Assembly (NCBI GenBank): GCA_902594815.1
Contig: CACJNL010000005.1
Location: 1 to 64,000 of the forward strand
Length of the DNA stretch: 64,000 nucleotides
Direction: 5' to 3'
DNA from: an uncultured Alphaproteobacteria bacterium
GTDB taxonomy: Bacteria; Pseudomonadota; Alphaproteobacteria; HIMB59; GCA-002718135
Shown: positions 9,558-18,285 of the stretch, piece after piece
Position numbering within the stretch: position 1 is the stretch's first letter
Layout of the letters: the number at the start of each line of letters is the position of its first letter
Notes under the pieces: model-generated
The model's database searches: none
What the model was told of the DNA's origin: nothing
What the model saw: only the letters and a program-made list of their open reading frames with translations
Made by a program: the position numbers and the translations under genes

Positions 9558-11060
9558 ATGACTAAAATCGATAGAAAAAAAAGAATTTTTATTATCCAAC
9601 AAAGAGGTTGGGCTATAAATATTGGAAAGTCTCTTGCTGGTAATTTTAAAAATCTTGGATATCAAATCGGTACAGTAACTTTTAAAAAAACAACACATAA
9701 ATTGATTACGGAAAGCTCTAACAAATATGAATTTATCATTAACCATGATACTATTTTAGAAAATCCTCAAAAATATCTTAATAATACTGATATTACTTTA
9801 GCTGAAATTTGCAATGAATTGGGTATTGAATCAATTTGGCCCCTGGTTCAAAGTTTAAGAAATCATGTAAAATCTTACAAACAAAAATATTATTACGGCT
9901 TTTCACAGAATGTCAAAGATGAAGATATCATTATTTATATAAAAGCTATACATAAACTAGTTAGAAAAATTATTGATGAATTTAATCCAAGCATTGTAAT
10001 TTCACCAAATTTCGTAGGTTACTTTCATATATCTTTAAATTTATATTGTCAGAAACAACATATTCCAATGATTGGTATAACTGACACAAAAGTTGATGGT
10101 TTACTAACTTTTACAAATAATTATTTAGAAACAACGGGAGAGTTTGTAAATATCTTAAACAATCTAAGATTTAAAGAAGGCTCATTAGATAAGGCTGAAA
10201 AATTTATTAAAAAAGAAAGGGAGAAACTTAATAGAACTTTTGCTTATGGATTTGCCCGCCCAAAATCGCTTATAAGTAATTTTAAAGAACTAATAAGGGG
10301 AGTTATGGTAGGTTTAATAAAAAGAAATTATAATCCTACATTGGGACCTACTACAGATAATGCGGGTGTGTTTTATCCTTTTAGAGATTTTTACTTTAAA
10401 TATTATAACTCTTATAAAAATAAAAGAATTCAATATTATGATATTGAAAAAATAGATAAAATAATTTTCTGCCCTTTAAAATTTCAACCTGAAGCAAGTA
10501 TTGATGTTATTGCATGGGCATTTAATAATCAAATAGAGACAATTAGACAAATAGCTATGCGATTACCTGATGATTATACATTGGTGGTCAAGGATCATCC
10601 TTCTATGCTTTCTTTTAGATCACCATCCTATTTAAAAAAAATTTATAATACAGCAAATGTTAAATTAATAAGTCCAAATACAAAAATAGATTTAATATTT
10701 GAGAGAAGTGATATTATTATTGGAACCTCATGCACAATGTTTTTTGAGGCTGCAATTTATGGTAAAAAAGTTATTCAGTTAAATGACAGTGGTTTTACCA
10801 AGTATTTACCAAATGTTCAAATAGTTCAAAATTTAGATATTTTAACTAATAAAATAAATAATTTATTAGAAACAAAACTTGATCCAAAAAGTCAGAATTA
10901 TCATTCTTCATTACTTAATTATATAGCTGCAGCATATTCAATTGGTTTTAATGAGAATTATATCGGTGTTTGGGAAAGAAATGAAAAACCAAATGAACGA
11001 AAAATATTTGAAATATTCAAAAAAGAAGTAGATAGAGTTAAAAAAAATACTAATGACTGA
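9558..11060 (+). CDS. KpsS/LipB-like capsular polysaccharide glycosyltransferase
   Basis: A 500-residue soluble protein. Its C-terminal part resembles the capsule-synthesis (KpsS/LipB) fold, with a LVVKDHPSM motif whose His and Pro are the family signature, then DIIIGTSCTMFFEAAIYGKKVI. In the KpsC/KpsS system these proteins add Kdo residues to a lipid anchor of capsule. Related proteins occur in other export loci. It starts immediately after the ABC exporter stop and overlaps the EpsG-like gene by 8 bases. No KpsC-like partner is seen in the window, so an ordinary transferase role in repeat-unit assembly is equally possible. Confidence 0.6.
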   Translation: MTKIDRKKRIFIIQQRGWAINIGKSLAGNFKNLGYQIGTVTFKKTTHKLITESSNKYEFIINHDTILENPQKYLNNTDITLAEICNELGIESIWPLVQSLRNHVKSYKQKYYYGFSQNVKDEDIIIYIKAIHKLVRKIIDEFNPSIVISPNFVGYFHISLNLYCQKQHIPMIGITDTKVDGLLTFTNNYLETTGEFVNILNNLRFKEGSLDKAEKFIKKEREKLNRTFAYGFARPKSLISNFKELIRGVMVGLIKRNYNPTLGPTTDNAGVFYPFRDFYFKYYNSYKNKRIQYYDIEKIDKIIFCPLKFQPEASIDVIAWAFNNQIETIRQIAMRLPDDYTLVVKDHPSMLSFRSPSYLKKIYNTANVKLISPNTKIDLIFERSDIIIGTSCTMFFEAAIYGKKVIQLNDSGFTKYLPNVQIVQNLDILTNKINNLLETKLDPKSQNYHSSLLNYIAAAYSIGFNENYIGVWERNEKPNERKIFEIFKKEVDRVKKNTND

Positions 11061-12171
11061 ATATAACTTAATCTTTAGTATAGTTACTCTATCTTCTTTG
11101 TACGAAATTTTATCTAAAAAAAATAATTATCTTTTAATCCTATTATTAATTACTCTATTTTTTTTCAGCTCCACAAGATATTGGGTAGGAGGAGATTGGT
11201 GGAATTATATGGATATGTTTTATAATTCTAACTTATTAGATGTCTATGGAGATATAGGTTACAATTACATAAACGTTTTATTCAATTCTATGGGCTTTAG
11301 CTTCACTTCAATATTACTTTTTTGTTCATTTTTTTTCTTTATAGCCCTCTATATTTTTTTAAAAGATTTTCATTATCCTTTATTTGGACTTATGATTGCC
11401 ACTCCTATTTTAATTTATAATTTTCATTTTGGAAATATTAGACAAACTACAGCTCTAGCTTTTTTATTGATATCTTTATATTTTCTAAATAAAAATAAAC
11501 TTCTTTATTTTTTATTTTTTCTTATTGCCTGTCTTTTTCATAAAACAGCTGTTATTTTTTCAATTATTTATCTATTTAATCTTGATTTTAAAAAAATAAA
11601 AAAGGCAGTATTTTCTTTTTTAATAATAAGTTTTATAGTAATTTTAGTATCATTATTTTATTTAAATTTTATTTTAAATTTAATTGATATTTATTTAATT
11701 TCAAAAAAAATTCCAGGATCATCAGGGGCTTATCCTAGAGTTCTTTTACAGCTAATACCAATAATTTTTTCTATATTCTATCTTAAAGATCTTATGAATT
11801 ATAAAGATTATAAAATATGGTTCATGTTAAGTATTTTTATTATGATAGTATCTCCTTTAGTATTTTTCTTTTCGACAACTATAGATAGAATATTTGTATA
11901 TTTCATGCCTTTGCAGTTAATTCTTTGGGATAGAATATTATTTCTTTCAAATAAAAATTTAAAGATTTATATTTTTATATTTGTAACTTCACTTTTTTGG
12001 CTTGCATATTTTATCTGGTTTTGGTTTGGAGGTAATAGTGGTTCATGGACTCCCTATAGTGCGATTTATTATAATAATGATCAATTTTGGTACCAATTTA
12101 TGTTTGATCATTATCAAGATGTAAAAATAGAAAAACCTTCTAGAAATTTATCAATTTTGTTAAATGAATAA
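11053..12171 (+). CDS. EpsG family polysaccharide polymerase (Wzy-like)
   Basis: A 372-residue membrane protein with around ten hydrophobic segments. It carries the EpsG landmarks: an early RYWVGGDWWNY loop (the family's R-x-x-v-G-x-D-x-x-x-Y pattern), then GNIRQTTALAFLLISL with its conserved Arg, and ACLFHKTAVIF with a conserved His-Lys after it. EpsG/Wzy proteins join lipid-linked repeat units at the outer face of the inner membrane. It overlaps the preceding KpsS-like gene and the following GT4 gene by 8 bases each, so translation is probably coupled through this stretch. Confidence 0.8.
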   Translation: MTEYNLIFSIVTLSSLYEILSKKNNYLLILLLITLFFFSSTRYWVGGDWWNYMDMFYNSNLLDVYGDIGYNYINVLFNSMGFSFTSILLFCSFFFFIALYIFLKDFHYPLFGLMIATPILIYNFHFGNIRQTTALAFLLISLYFLNKNKLLYFLFFLIACLFHKTAVIFSIIYLFNLDFKKIKKAVFSFLIISFIVILVSLFYLNFILNLIDIYLISKKIPGSSGAYPRVLLQLIPIIFSIFYLKDLMNYKDYKIWFMLSIFIMIVSPLVFFFSTTIDRIFVYFMPLQLILWDRILFLSNKNLKIYIFIFVTSLFWLAYFIWFWFGGNSGSWTPYSAIYYNNDQFWYQFMFDHYQDVKIEKPSRNLSILLNE

Positions 12172-13264
12172 AGTTGTAATTATTAGTAATTCGTTATCAA
12201 ATGTTTTTTTAAGAAGAAAACATCTGCTAGATCAATTTATTAATAATAATTATGAAGTTATTTTAATCACTGAAAATGATATTGAATTCAATATAAATAA
12301 TAAAAAATATAAATTAATTAATTTGGATTTCCGAAAAAGCAAAACCAATATATTTTATAATATGATCATTTTTTTTAAACTTTTTAGATTAATTTCTAAA
12401 TTAAATTGTAATAATATTCTATGCTTCCAAATTAAACCAATATTCATGGTTTCTTTAATAAATTTATTTTTAAAGAGAAAAATTGTAAACACTTTCACTG
12501 GGCTTGGATCATTATTAATTAACAAATCTTTTTTAAGATTTTTAGTTATTCATATTTTTAAAACAACTTTAAGAAAAAAAAACCTTATTAATATTTTTCA
12601 AAATCATCATGATTTAAATTATTTTTTAAAAAGAAATGTTATTAATAAAGATAAAAATAAAAATTTTGTTATTAATGGTTCTGGAATCGATCTACATAAA
12701 TTTAAATTCACTGAATTAGTGCAAAAAAACATAACTACTTTTGCATATATTGGAAGGCTAATTAGTGATAAAGGCATTATGAAGTTCTTAAATTTAACAA
12801 AATATTTTCAAAATAGAAAAGATATAAAATTTATTATTGTTGGAGAAATTGACACAAATAATTTTTCTTTTCTAAAATATGAAACACTTAAACAATATTT
12901 ATCTAATAATGTTGAATATTTTGGACATTCAAATGATGTAACTAAAATTATCTCAAGTATAGATTGTTTAATTATGCCTTCTTTTCGAGAGGGGCTATCT
13001 AATATTATTTTAGAAACATTGGCTCTTGGCAGACCTGTAATTGCAAGCAATGTTCCTGGGTGTAAGGATATAATAATTGAAGGTAAAAATGGATATCTAT
13101 TTGATATTTTTGATGAAAAAGATTTGTTGAATAAAGTAAATGATTTCTTGAAAATAGGAATGCACCAAAAAAAAGAAATATCGAAATTTTGTACTAAAAG
13201 TGTTATTAAATACGACATTAATAAGATTACCCCTATTTATTATAAATTAATTCATGAAACTTAA
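12164..13264 (+). CDS. Glycosyltransferase family 4
   Basis: A 366-residue GT-B retaining glycosyltransferase. The C-terminal domain shows the GT4 pattern: GSGIDLHKF, AYIGRLISDKGI with the diphosphate-binding Arg and Lys, and an E-x7-E motif in EGLSNIILE followed by ALGRPVIAS. Its N-terminal acceptor half resembles bacillosamine-lipid GalNAc transferases (PglA-like; TFTGLGS), so the acceptor may be an undecaprenyl-linked sugar. It acts at the cytoplasmic face of the membrane. It overlaps the next gene (UDP-sugar dehydrogenase) by 11 bases. Confidence 0.82.
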   Translation: MNKVVIISNSLSNVFLRRKHLLDQFINNNYEVILITENDIEFNINNKKYKLINLDFRKSKTNIFYNMIIFFKLFRLISKLNCNNILCFQIKPIFMVSLINLFLKRKIVNTFTGLGSLLINKSFLRFLVIHIFKTTLRKKNLINIFQNHHDLNYFLKRNVINKDKNKNFVINGSGIDLHKFKFTELVQKNITTFAYIGRLISDKGIMKFLNLTKYFQNRKDIKFIIVGEIDTNNFSFLKYETLKQYLSNNVEYFGHSNDVTKIISSIDCLIMPSFREGLSNIILETLALGRPVIASNVPGCKDIIIEGKNGYLFDIFDEKDLLNKVNDFLKIGMHQKKEISKFCTKSVIKYDINKITPIYYKLIHET

Positions 13265-14528
13265 TCCAAAGATTGCAGTTATAGGTTTGGGGTATGTAGG
13301 ATTGCCAGTTCTTTTTGGTTTTTCAACTGCACATCAAGTTATTGGTTATGATATTAACAAGAAATTAATATCAAATTTAAAAAAAAATAAGATTGATTTA
13401 AAAAAATATTGTATTTTTCATAAAATAAAAAAGCAAAATATAAAATTTACTTATAACATCAAAGATATATCACTTTGTAATATATTTATTGTAACCGTCC
13501 CCACACCAATAAATAATAGAAAAATTCCAGATCTAAATATTTTGAAAAAGGTTGCCAATCAGATTTCAAAATTTTTAAAAAAAGATGATATAATTATTAT
13601 TGAATCAACAGTTTACCCAGGGGTTACTGAAGAAATTTTTTCAAAAATTCTAGAAAAAAATACAAAATTTAAATTAAATTATGACTTTTTTTGTGGTTAC
13701 TCACCTGAAAGAATAAACCCTGGCGACAAAAAACATACTTTTTTAAAAATTAATAAGATAGTTGCAGGTTCAAACAAAATAACAACTAACAAAATCCATA
13801 AACTTTACTCAAGTGTATTAAAATCTAAAGTTATTAAAGTGCGTGATATAAAAACAGCCGAGGCAGCTAAAGTAATTGAAAATACTCAAAGAGACATAAA
13901 TATTGGCTTTATAAACGAGTTATCAAAAATCTTCAGTAGTTTAAATATAGATACCAATGAAGTTCTTAAAGCTGCTTCAACAAAGTGGAATTTTATTAAT
14001 TTTAAACCAGGATTAGTTGGAGGTCACTGTATAGGCATTGACCCGTATTATCTTGCGTATAAAGCAAAAAAATCAAAAATATTTCCAAAAATGATTACTG
14101 CTGGAAGACTTACAAATGAATCAATGTCAAAATTTGTTTCAAATAGAATAAATTTTTATTACGATAAACTCATTAACAAGAAACCAAAAAAAATATTAAT
14201 ATGTGGCATTTCTTTTAAAGCAAATACTGACGATATAAGAAATTCAAAGATATTTGACGTAATTGACTACCTTTATAAATTTAACTTTAAAATTAGCGTG
14301 TATGATCCATTAGTTAAACACCACTCAATTAAAAAAAATAAAAAATTTAATTTTGTTAAAAAGCCAAGAAAAAAATTTTATAATTGCATTTTTATAGCAG
14401 TAGCACATAAGCAATTTAAAAACACTTCCTTTGATGAATACATGCAGTTAGCTCATAATAAATTCATTATACTTGATATTAATAATATATTTGCTAAAAA
14501 GTATAAGAATTATTATCAAATAATCTGA
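13254..14528 (+). CDS. UDP-N-acetylhexosamine 6-dehydrogenase (TviB/WbpO type)
   Basis: A 424-residue UDP-glucose/GDP-mannose dehydrogenase family enzyme. It has a Rossmann GLGYVGLP (11-18), VPTP, a GYSPERINPGD segment and the catalytic Cys259 in GGHCIGIDP. The SPERINPGD and HCIGIDP forms are those of TviB/WbpA/WbpO, which oxidise UDP-GlcNAc or UDP-GalNAc to the uronic acid with two NAD+. It would supply an N-acetylhexosaminuronic acid for the polymer. It overlaps the radical SAM gene by a single base (TGATG). A second family member fused to CBS domains lies at 19220, so the two probably act on different sugars. Confidence 0.85.
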   Translation: MKLNPKIAVIGLGYVGLPVLFGFSTAHQVIGYDINKKLISNLKKNKIDLKKYCIFHKIKKQNIKFTYNIKDISLCNIFIVTVPTPINNRKIPDLNILKKVANQISKFLKKDDIIIIESTVYPGVTEEIFSKILEKNTKFKLNYDFFCGYSPERINPGDKKHTFLKINKIVAGSNKITTNKIHKLYSSVLKSKVIKVRDIKTAEAAKVIENTQRDINIGFINELSKIFSSLNIDTNEVLKAASTKWNFINFKPGLVGGHCIGIDPYYLAYKAKKSKIFPKMITAGRLTNESMSKFVSNRINFYYDKLINKKPKKILICGISFKANTDDIRNSKIFDVIDYLYKFNFKISVYDPLVKHHSIKKNKKFNFVKKPRKKFYNCIFIAVAHKQFKNTSFDEYMQLAHNKFIILDINNIFAKKYKNYYQII

Positions 14529-15682
14529 TGCTCAAAATTACAAAAGTACTTCCAAAAAGGTTTGTTAGTATGAATAAATTGAAATTTGATAAAGAATTAT
14601 TCATGCAGAAAATTAACCAAAATATAGTGAAATACAATAAAGAAGAAGAAGAATATATTATTTTATCAAAGTTTATAGATTCTCTTAATAATAATGAGTT
14701 ACCAATTAGATGGGGCGTTCAGCAAGAAAATTTTTTAAAAAAAAATGGTGAACAAAAATTAGTAGAGTATTTATTATATAGATTTAGATTTGAAAAGTTT
14801 CCCTATTTAAATAAACTTCATGAATTTCCATTATATACTCTAATAGAACCAACTTCATCTTGTAATTTAAGATGTGTTATGTGCTTTCAGACTGATAAAA
14901 CTTTTACAAGAAAACCATATATGGGTTTAATTGATATTGATTTTTTCAAAAGTTGCATAGATGCCTTAGTTGAGGGGGGAACAAAAGCGCTTACTTTGGC
15001 GTCTAGGGGAGAGCCAACCCTACATCCAAAATTACCTGAAATGATAGAGTATTGTAAAGACAAATTTTTTGAATTTAAAATAAATACTAATGCTACAAGA
15101 TTAAATGAAAAATTAATAAGGTGTATTTTAGAGAATAATGTAGATGAATTAGTATATTCAGTTGATGCACATACAGAAGAAATGTATAGCGAAATAAGAC
15201 CTTCTGTTAATGGCAAAAATAATTTTAATTTAGTTCTTTCAAACATTTCTAGTTTTAATAAAATAAGAAAAAATGAATTTAAAGATTCATATACAAAGAC
15301 AAGAATATCTGGTGTGTGTTTTAGAGAAGATCAAGATTTAGATGAAATTACAAAATTTTGGCAAGATTATGTAGATGAGGTTGCCTTTGTAAGAGCTCTT
15401 GAAAGATGGGATACTTATTTTAATGAAACACATCCAGAAAATAATAGTCCATGTGTGTATTTGTGGGAAAGATTTTATATTTGGTTTGATGGCAAAACAA
15501 ACCCATGTGATGTTGACTATAAAAGTTTTCTATCTCCGGGAAAGTTAGACAAAGATAATATTTCTTATCAAGCAATTAAAAATATTTGGACGGGAGAAAT
15601 ATATAGTAAAATGAGAAATGATCACTCAGAGGGTAATAGAAAGAATATTAACCCATGCGATAGATGTGGCGTAAATAATTGA
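14528..15682 (+). CDS. Radical SAM/SPASM protein in polysaccharide locus
   Basis: A 384-residue radical SAM enzyme with the cluster motif CNLRCVMC (Cys112, Cys116, Cys119) and a following glycine-rich SRGEPTLHP region for SAM binding. The C-terminal cysteines include NSPC, NPCDVDY and a final CDRCGVNN (Cys377, Cys380), as in SPASM-type auxiliary cluster domains. The ATG shares a base with the stop of the dehydrogenase gene, and the stop overlaps the Gfo/Idh/MocA gene by 4 bases, so it is an integral part of the sugar operon. Members in such loci are linked to unusual sugar or side-group modification. The reaction is not known from sequence. Confidence 0.75.
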   Translation: MLKITKVLPKRFVSMNKLKFDKELFMQKINQNIVKYNKEEEEYIILSKFIDSLNNNELPIRWGVQQENFLKKNGEQKLVEYLLYRFRFEKFPYLNKLHEFPLYTLIEPTSSCNLRCVMCFQTDKTFTRKPYMGLIDIDFFKSCIDALVEGGTKALTLASRGEPTLHPKLPEMIEYCKDKFFEFKINTNATRLNEKLIRCILENNVDELVYSVDAHTEEMYSEIRPSVNGKNNFNLVLSNISSFNKIRKNEFKDSYTKTRISGVCFREDQDLDEITKFWQDYVDEVAFVRALERWDTYFNETHPENNSPCVYLWERFYIWFDGKTNPCDVDYKSFLSPGKLDKDNISYQAIKNIWTGEIYSKMRNDHSEGNRKNINPCDRCGVNN

Positions 15683-16608
15683 TGAAATCTGCTTTTGTAA
15701 TAGGTTACAAAAATCATGCAAAAAAAATAATTGATATTTTAAAAAAAAAAAAAATTCAAATATCAATATATCATGATGATATAAAAAAAACTCAAATAAA
15801 AGATTTTTATGAAGTTGTAAATTATGATTATGTTTTCATTCTCTCTCCAAACCATACTCACTATTATTATTTGAGCTTATTAGAAAAAATAAATTATAAA
15901 AAATCAATATTTTGTGAAAAACCACTTATTAACAGTAAAAATCAACTTAATCAGTTAAATAAATTTAAAATTAAAAATAGAATTTTTACTAATTTTGGAA
16001 TTGTAGATAGTGATTTTTTTAAAATTATTAAAAAATATTCAAATAAAAAAAATATTGGCCAGTTACTTATAACAGATTTAATTAGTTCCCATTCATTTGG
16101 ATTTAGCAATAATTACTTGAAAAATTGGCGATCTGATAAACAGACAAATAAAAATGGTGTTCTTGAAACTGTCTCAATACATTTTATATATTTTTTTTAC
16201 AAATTATTTGGAAAGTTTGATAGTATTTCTCATATTAAAAAAAAAATAATAAAAAAATCATCATCAATTGATTTCGCTCAAACAAATATTATTACAAAAA
16301 AAAATAGTAGCATAATAAACATAACTACTTCTTATGTTTCTCCATTAATATTTAAAATTACTATGCTTTTTTCTAAAGGCATAATCACTGTTGATAATCA
16401 AAATATAAAGATTTACACAATTAGTTTAAAAAAAGATAAATTTAATAGATCAGTATCTCCTGTTTTATTATTTGAAAAAAAAATTGATATTAAAAGTATC
16501 TGGAATGAATCACATAAAAATAATATTAATATATTTTTAAAAAATAAATCAAATTTTAAAAAAAATTTTAATGATTCTATATATATTCATAATAAACTTT
16601 TTAAATAA
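15679..16608 (+). CDS. Gfo/Idh/MocA family NAD(P)-dependent oxidoreductase
   Basis: A 309-residue oxidoreductase. Landmarks are the N-terminal Rossmann strand (AFVIGYKNHAK), the SPNHTH cofactor segment (56-61) and the family's EKP motif (Glu80-Lys81-Pro82). Members oxidise or reduce nucleotide sugars or free sugars (WlbA, for example, oxidises UDP-GlcNAcA at C3). Following a UDP-HexNAc 6-dehydrogenase, a 3-oxidation of the uronic acid would make sense, but this is inference. The gene contains an A14 run at 15741-15754 encoding four lysines, yet the frame is intact. Its end overlaps the convergent neuA-like gene by 8 bases. Confidence 0.75.
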   Translation: MMKSAFVIGYKNHAKKIIDILKKKKIQISIYHDDIKKTQIKDFYEVVNYDYVFILSPNHTHYYYLSLLEKINYKKSIFCEKPLINSKNQLNQLNKFKIKNRIFTNFGIVDSDFFKIIKKYSNKKNIGQLLITDLISSHSFGFSNNYLKNWRSDKQTNKNGVLETVSIHFIYFFYKLFGKFDSISHIKKKIIKKSSSIDFAQTNIITKKNSSIINITTSYVSPLIFKITMLFSKGIITVDNQNIKIYTISLKKDKFNRSVSPVLLFEKKIDIKSIWNESHKNNINIFLKNKSNFKKNFNDSIYIHNKLFK

Positions 16609-17296
16609 TTTTTATAAGTTTTTCTGCAAGTAAAAAATCATTTTCATTATCAATATTTATAGAATCATGTTCAGACATTATAAAAGGTAAACATTTTTTG
16701 CCTTTAAAACTATTGTTATTAAGTAGTATTTTCCTTTTAAAAATATAAAAAGCACCATTTACGATATACATTTTGGGTAAAGATTGCCGAGGTGGATTTT
16801 CAATTGGCCATTTTTTATAGTCAATTAATTTGTTATTTATAACTTTTTTCATTTTATAGGGGTGATAATTACCCACATCTTTAACACTAATTATGCTATC
16901 ATAATTTTTGAAATTTTTTTTAAATTTTCTAAAAATTTTATGATAATGTTCTATTTTTCTTAAAGGAGATGTCGGTTGCAACATACAAACAATTTCGTAT
17001 TTCTCCTTAAAAATTAATTCAGTTTTTTGCAGAGCATGTCTAATAGTTGGTATGGCTAAAGCTCTATCTGTTGATAGATATTTAGGTCTTTCAAAAGGAA
17101 CTTCTGCACCAAATGATTTTGATATATTTGCAATTTTAATTGAATCTGTAGACACAATAACTTTGTCAAAAATTTTAGATTCCAAAGCTGATTTAATAGT
17201 ATGGGCAATCAAAGGTATATTATTTAGTAATTTAATATTTTTATTTTTCACACCTTTTGAGCCCTTTCTTGCAGGGATTATACCTATTATTTTCAT
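16601..17296 (-). CDS. neuA: CMP-nonulosonate (acylneuraminate) cytidylyltransferase
   Basis: A 231-residue nucleotidyltransferase with the NeuA/PseF signature IPARKGSKGVKNKN (7-20), a Thr-Asp pair in VSTDS, and the LQPTSPLR segment that defines CMP-sialate synthases. It activates a nine-carbon sugar (sialic, pseudaminic or legionaminic) with CTP. Its start overlaps the stop of the PseG/GT-B-like gene by 4 bases, and neuB lies one gene further upstream, giving a compact left-going nonulosonic acid block. Which nonulosonate is made cannot be decided from this protein alone. Confidence 0.85.
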   Translation of the reverse strand: MKIIGIIPARKGSKGVKNKNIKLLNNIPLIAHTIKSALESKIFDKVIVSTDSIKIANISKSFGAEVPFERPKYLSTDRALAIPTIRHALQKTELIFKEKYEIVCMLQPTSPLRKIEHYHKIFRKFKKNFKNYDSIISVKDVGNYHPYKMKKVINNKLIDYKKWPIENPPRQSLPKMYIVNGAFYIFKRKILLNNNSFKGKKCLPFIMSEHDSINIDNENDFLLAEKLIKII

Positions 17297-18285
17297 AAAA
17301 TATTTTTTACAATATAATCACTTAGAATTTTCTCTGAATTATATTTGAATTTAAATTCTTTAAATCTTAAGTGAAAGTTAAAAAAATATGAGTATAAATC
17401 AATGGTTTTTCTTCCAAACATTTTCTTAATTATTTTACCATTCTCAAAGCATTCTTTGTCATCTTTAAACAATATTGGAATAAACGGAATTTGATAGTTG
17501 AACGATTTATTTACAATTCCCAAACTTGGTCTCCCAATAATAATATCTATTTTTTTTAGCATCGAATTATCTAAATTTATAGTTTTTTTTGAAATTTGAA
17601 AATTAGTATCATAAAAAAAATTATACTTTTTATTTTTATTTTTAATTCTTTTTGTTAAATTTAAAATTTTAGTTTTATAATCGTTGTGATGATTTCCAAA
17701 TCCTATAGCTATAAAAATGTTTTTTATTTCCTTAGATTTATTCACAATTTTTTTATTATCAAAAAACTCTAATGAATAATATTTCGGTAAATTTTTTATA
17801 TAATTTTTTGCAAAATATTTATTTCCAAAAATATTAAATTTACTATTTTTTATTAATTTAGTTAATAAAATTTGTTTCTTTTTTGAAATAACAGGCTTAA
17901 TTTCTTTATGCCAAAAAAAATTACACATTAATATAATATTATTATTTTTTAGAAGTAATTCAGGATAATTATCACTTATAGTAAGTAAATGTGTATTGGA
18001 TAATTTAATCGATAAATTTTCAAAAAAATTTCCATAGTCTTTTTTTGACTTATAATCCTCTGCCTCAGGAAGATTTTCTATATTAATTATATTAATATAT
18101 TGTGACTTAGATGGATGAAATTTTAACCATTTATTTTTTTTTGTGTATAAATTTATATTTATATTATTTTTAACTAATTGTTTAATCAAAATTGCAGCTC
18201 TTGAAAAATGTCCAAATCCATTAGGGCAAACTACATAATTGATATAATTTTTTTTAATGATCAAGTTAAAGGTGTTTCTTCCCAA
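17293..18285 (-). CDS. PseG/GT-B-like protein of the nonulosonic acid block
   Basis: A 330-residue protein with a GT-B-like N-terminal glycine loop, VVCPNGFGHFSRAAILIKQL, similar to the 'GxGHxxR' loop of MurG and of the UDP-sugar hydrolase PseG. It ends in a donor-type region (IIGRPSLGIVNKSF). Between neuB and neuA, the expected missing activity is a UDP-sugar hydrolase (PseG or NeuC function) that frees the hexose for NeuB, so this protein is a good candidate. A glycosyltransferase using the CMP-sugar is the alternative. The listed ATG overlaps neuB by 25 bases. A TTG at 18264-18262, sharing bases with the neuB stop, would start at residue 8 and also fits the domain. Confidence 0.5.
   Translation of the reverse strand: MGRNTFNLIIKKNYINYVVCPNGFGHFSRAAILIKQLVKNNININLYTKKNKWLKFHPSKSQYINIINIENLPEAEDYKSKKDYGNFFENLSIKLSNTHLLTISDNYPELLLKNNNIILMCNFFWHKEIKPVISKKKQILLTKLIKNSKFNIFGNKYFAKNYIKNLPKYYSLEFFDNKKIVNKSKEIKNIFIAIGFGNHHNDYKTKILNLTKRIKNKNKKYNFFYDTNFQISKKTINLDNSMLKKIDIIIGRPSLGIVNKSFNYQIPFIPILFKDDKECFENGKIIKKMFGRKTIDLYSYFFNFHLRFKEFKFKYNSEKILSDYIVKNIL

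Noticed and set aside
12808-13218. Leftward 136-codon open frame opposite the GT4 gene
   Set aside because: The rightward frame has the complete GT4 motif set; the antisense translation shows no domain.
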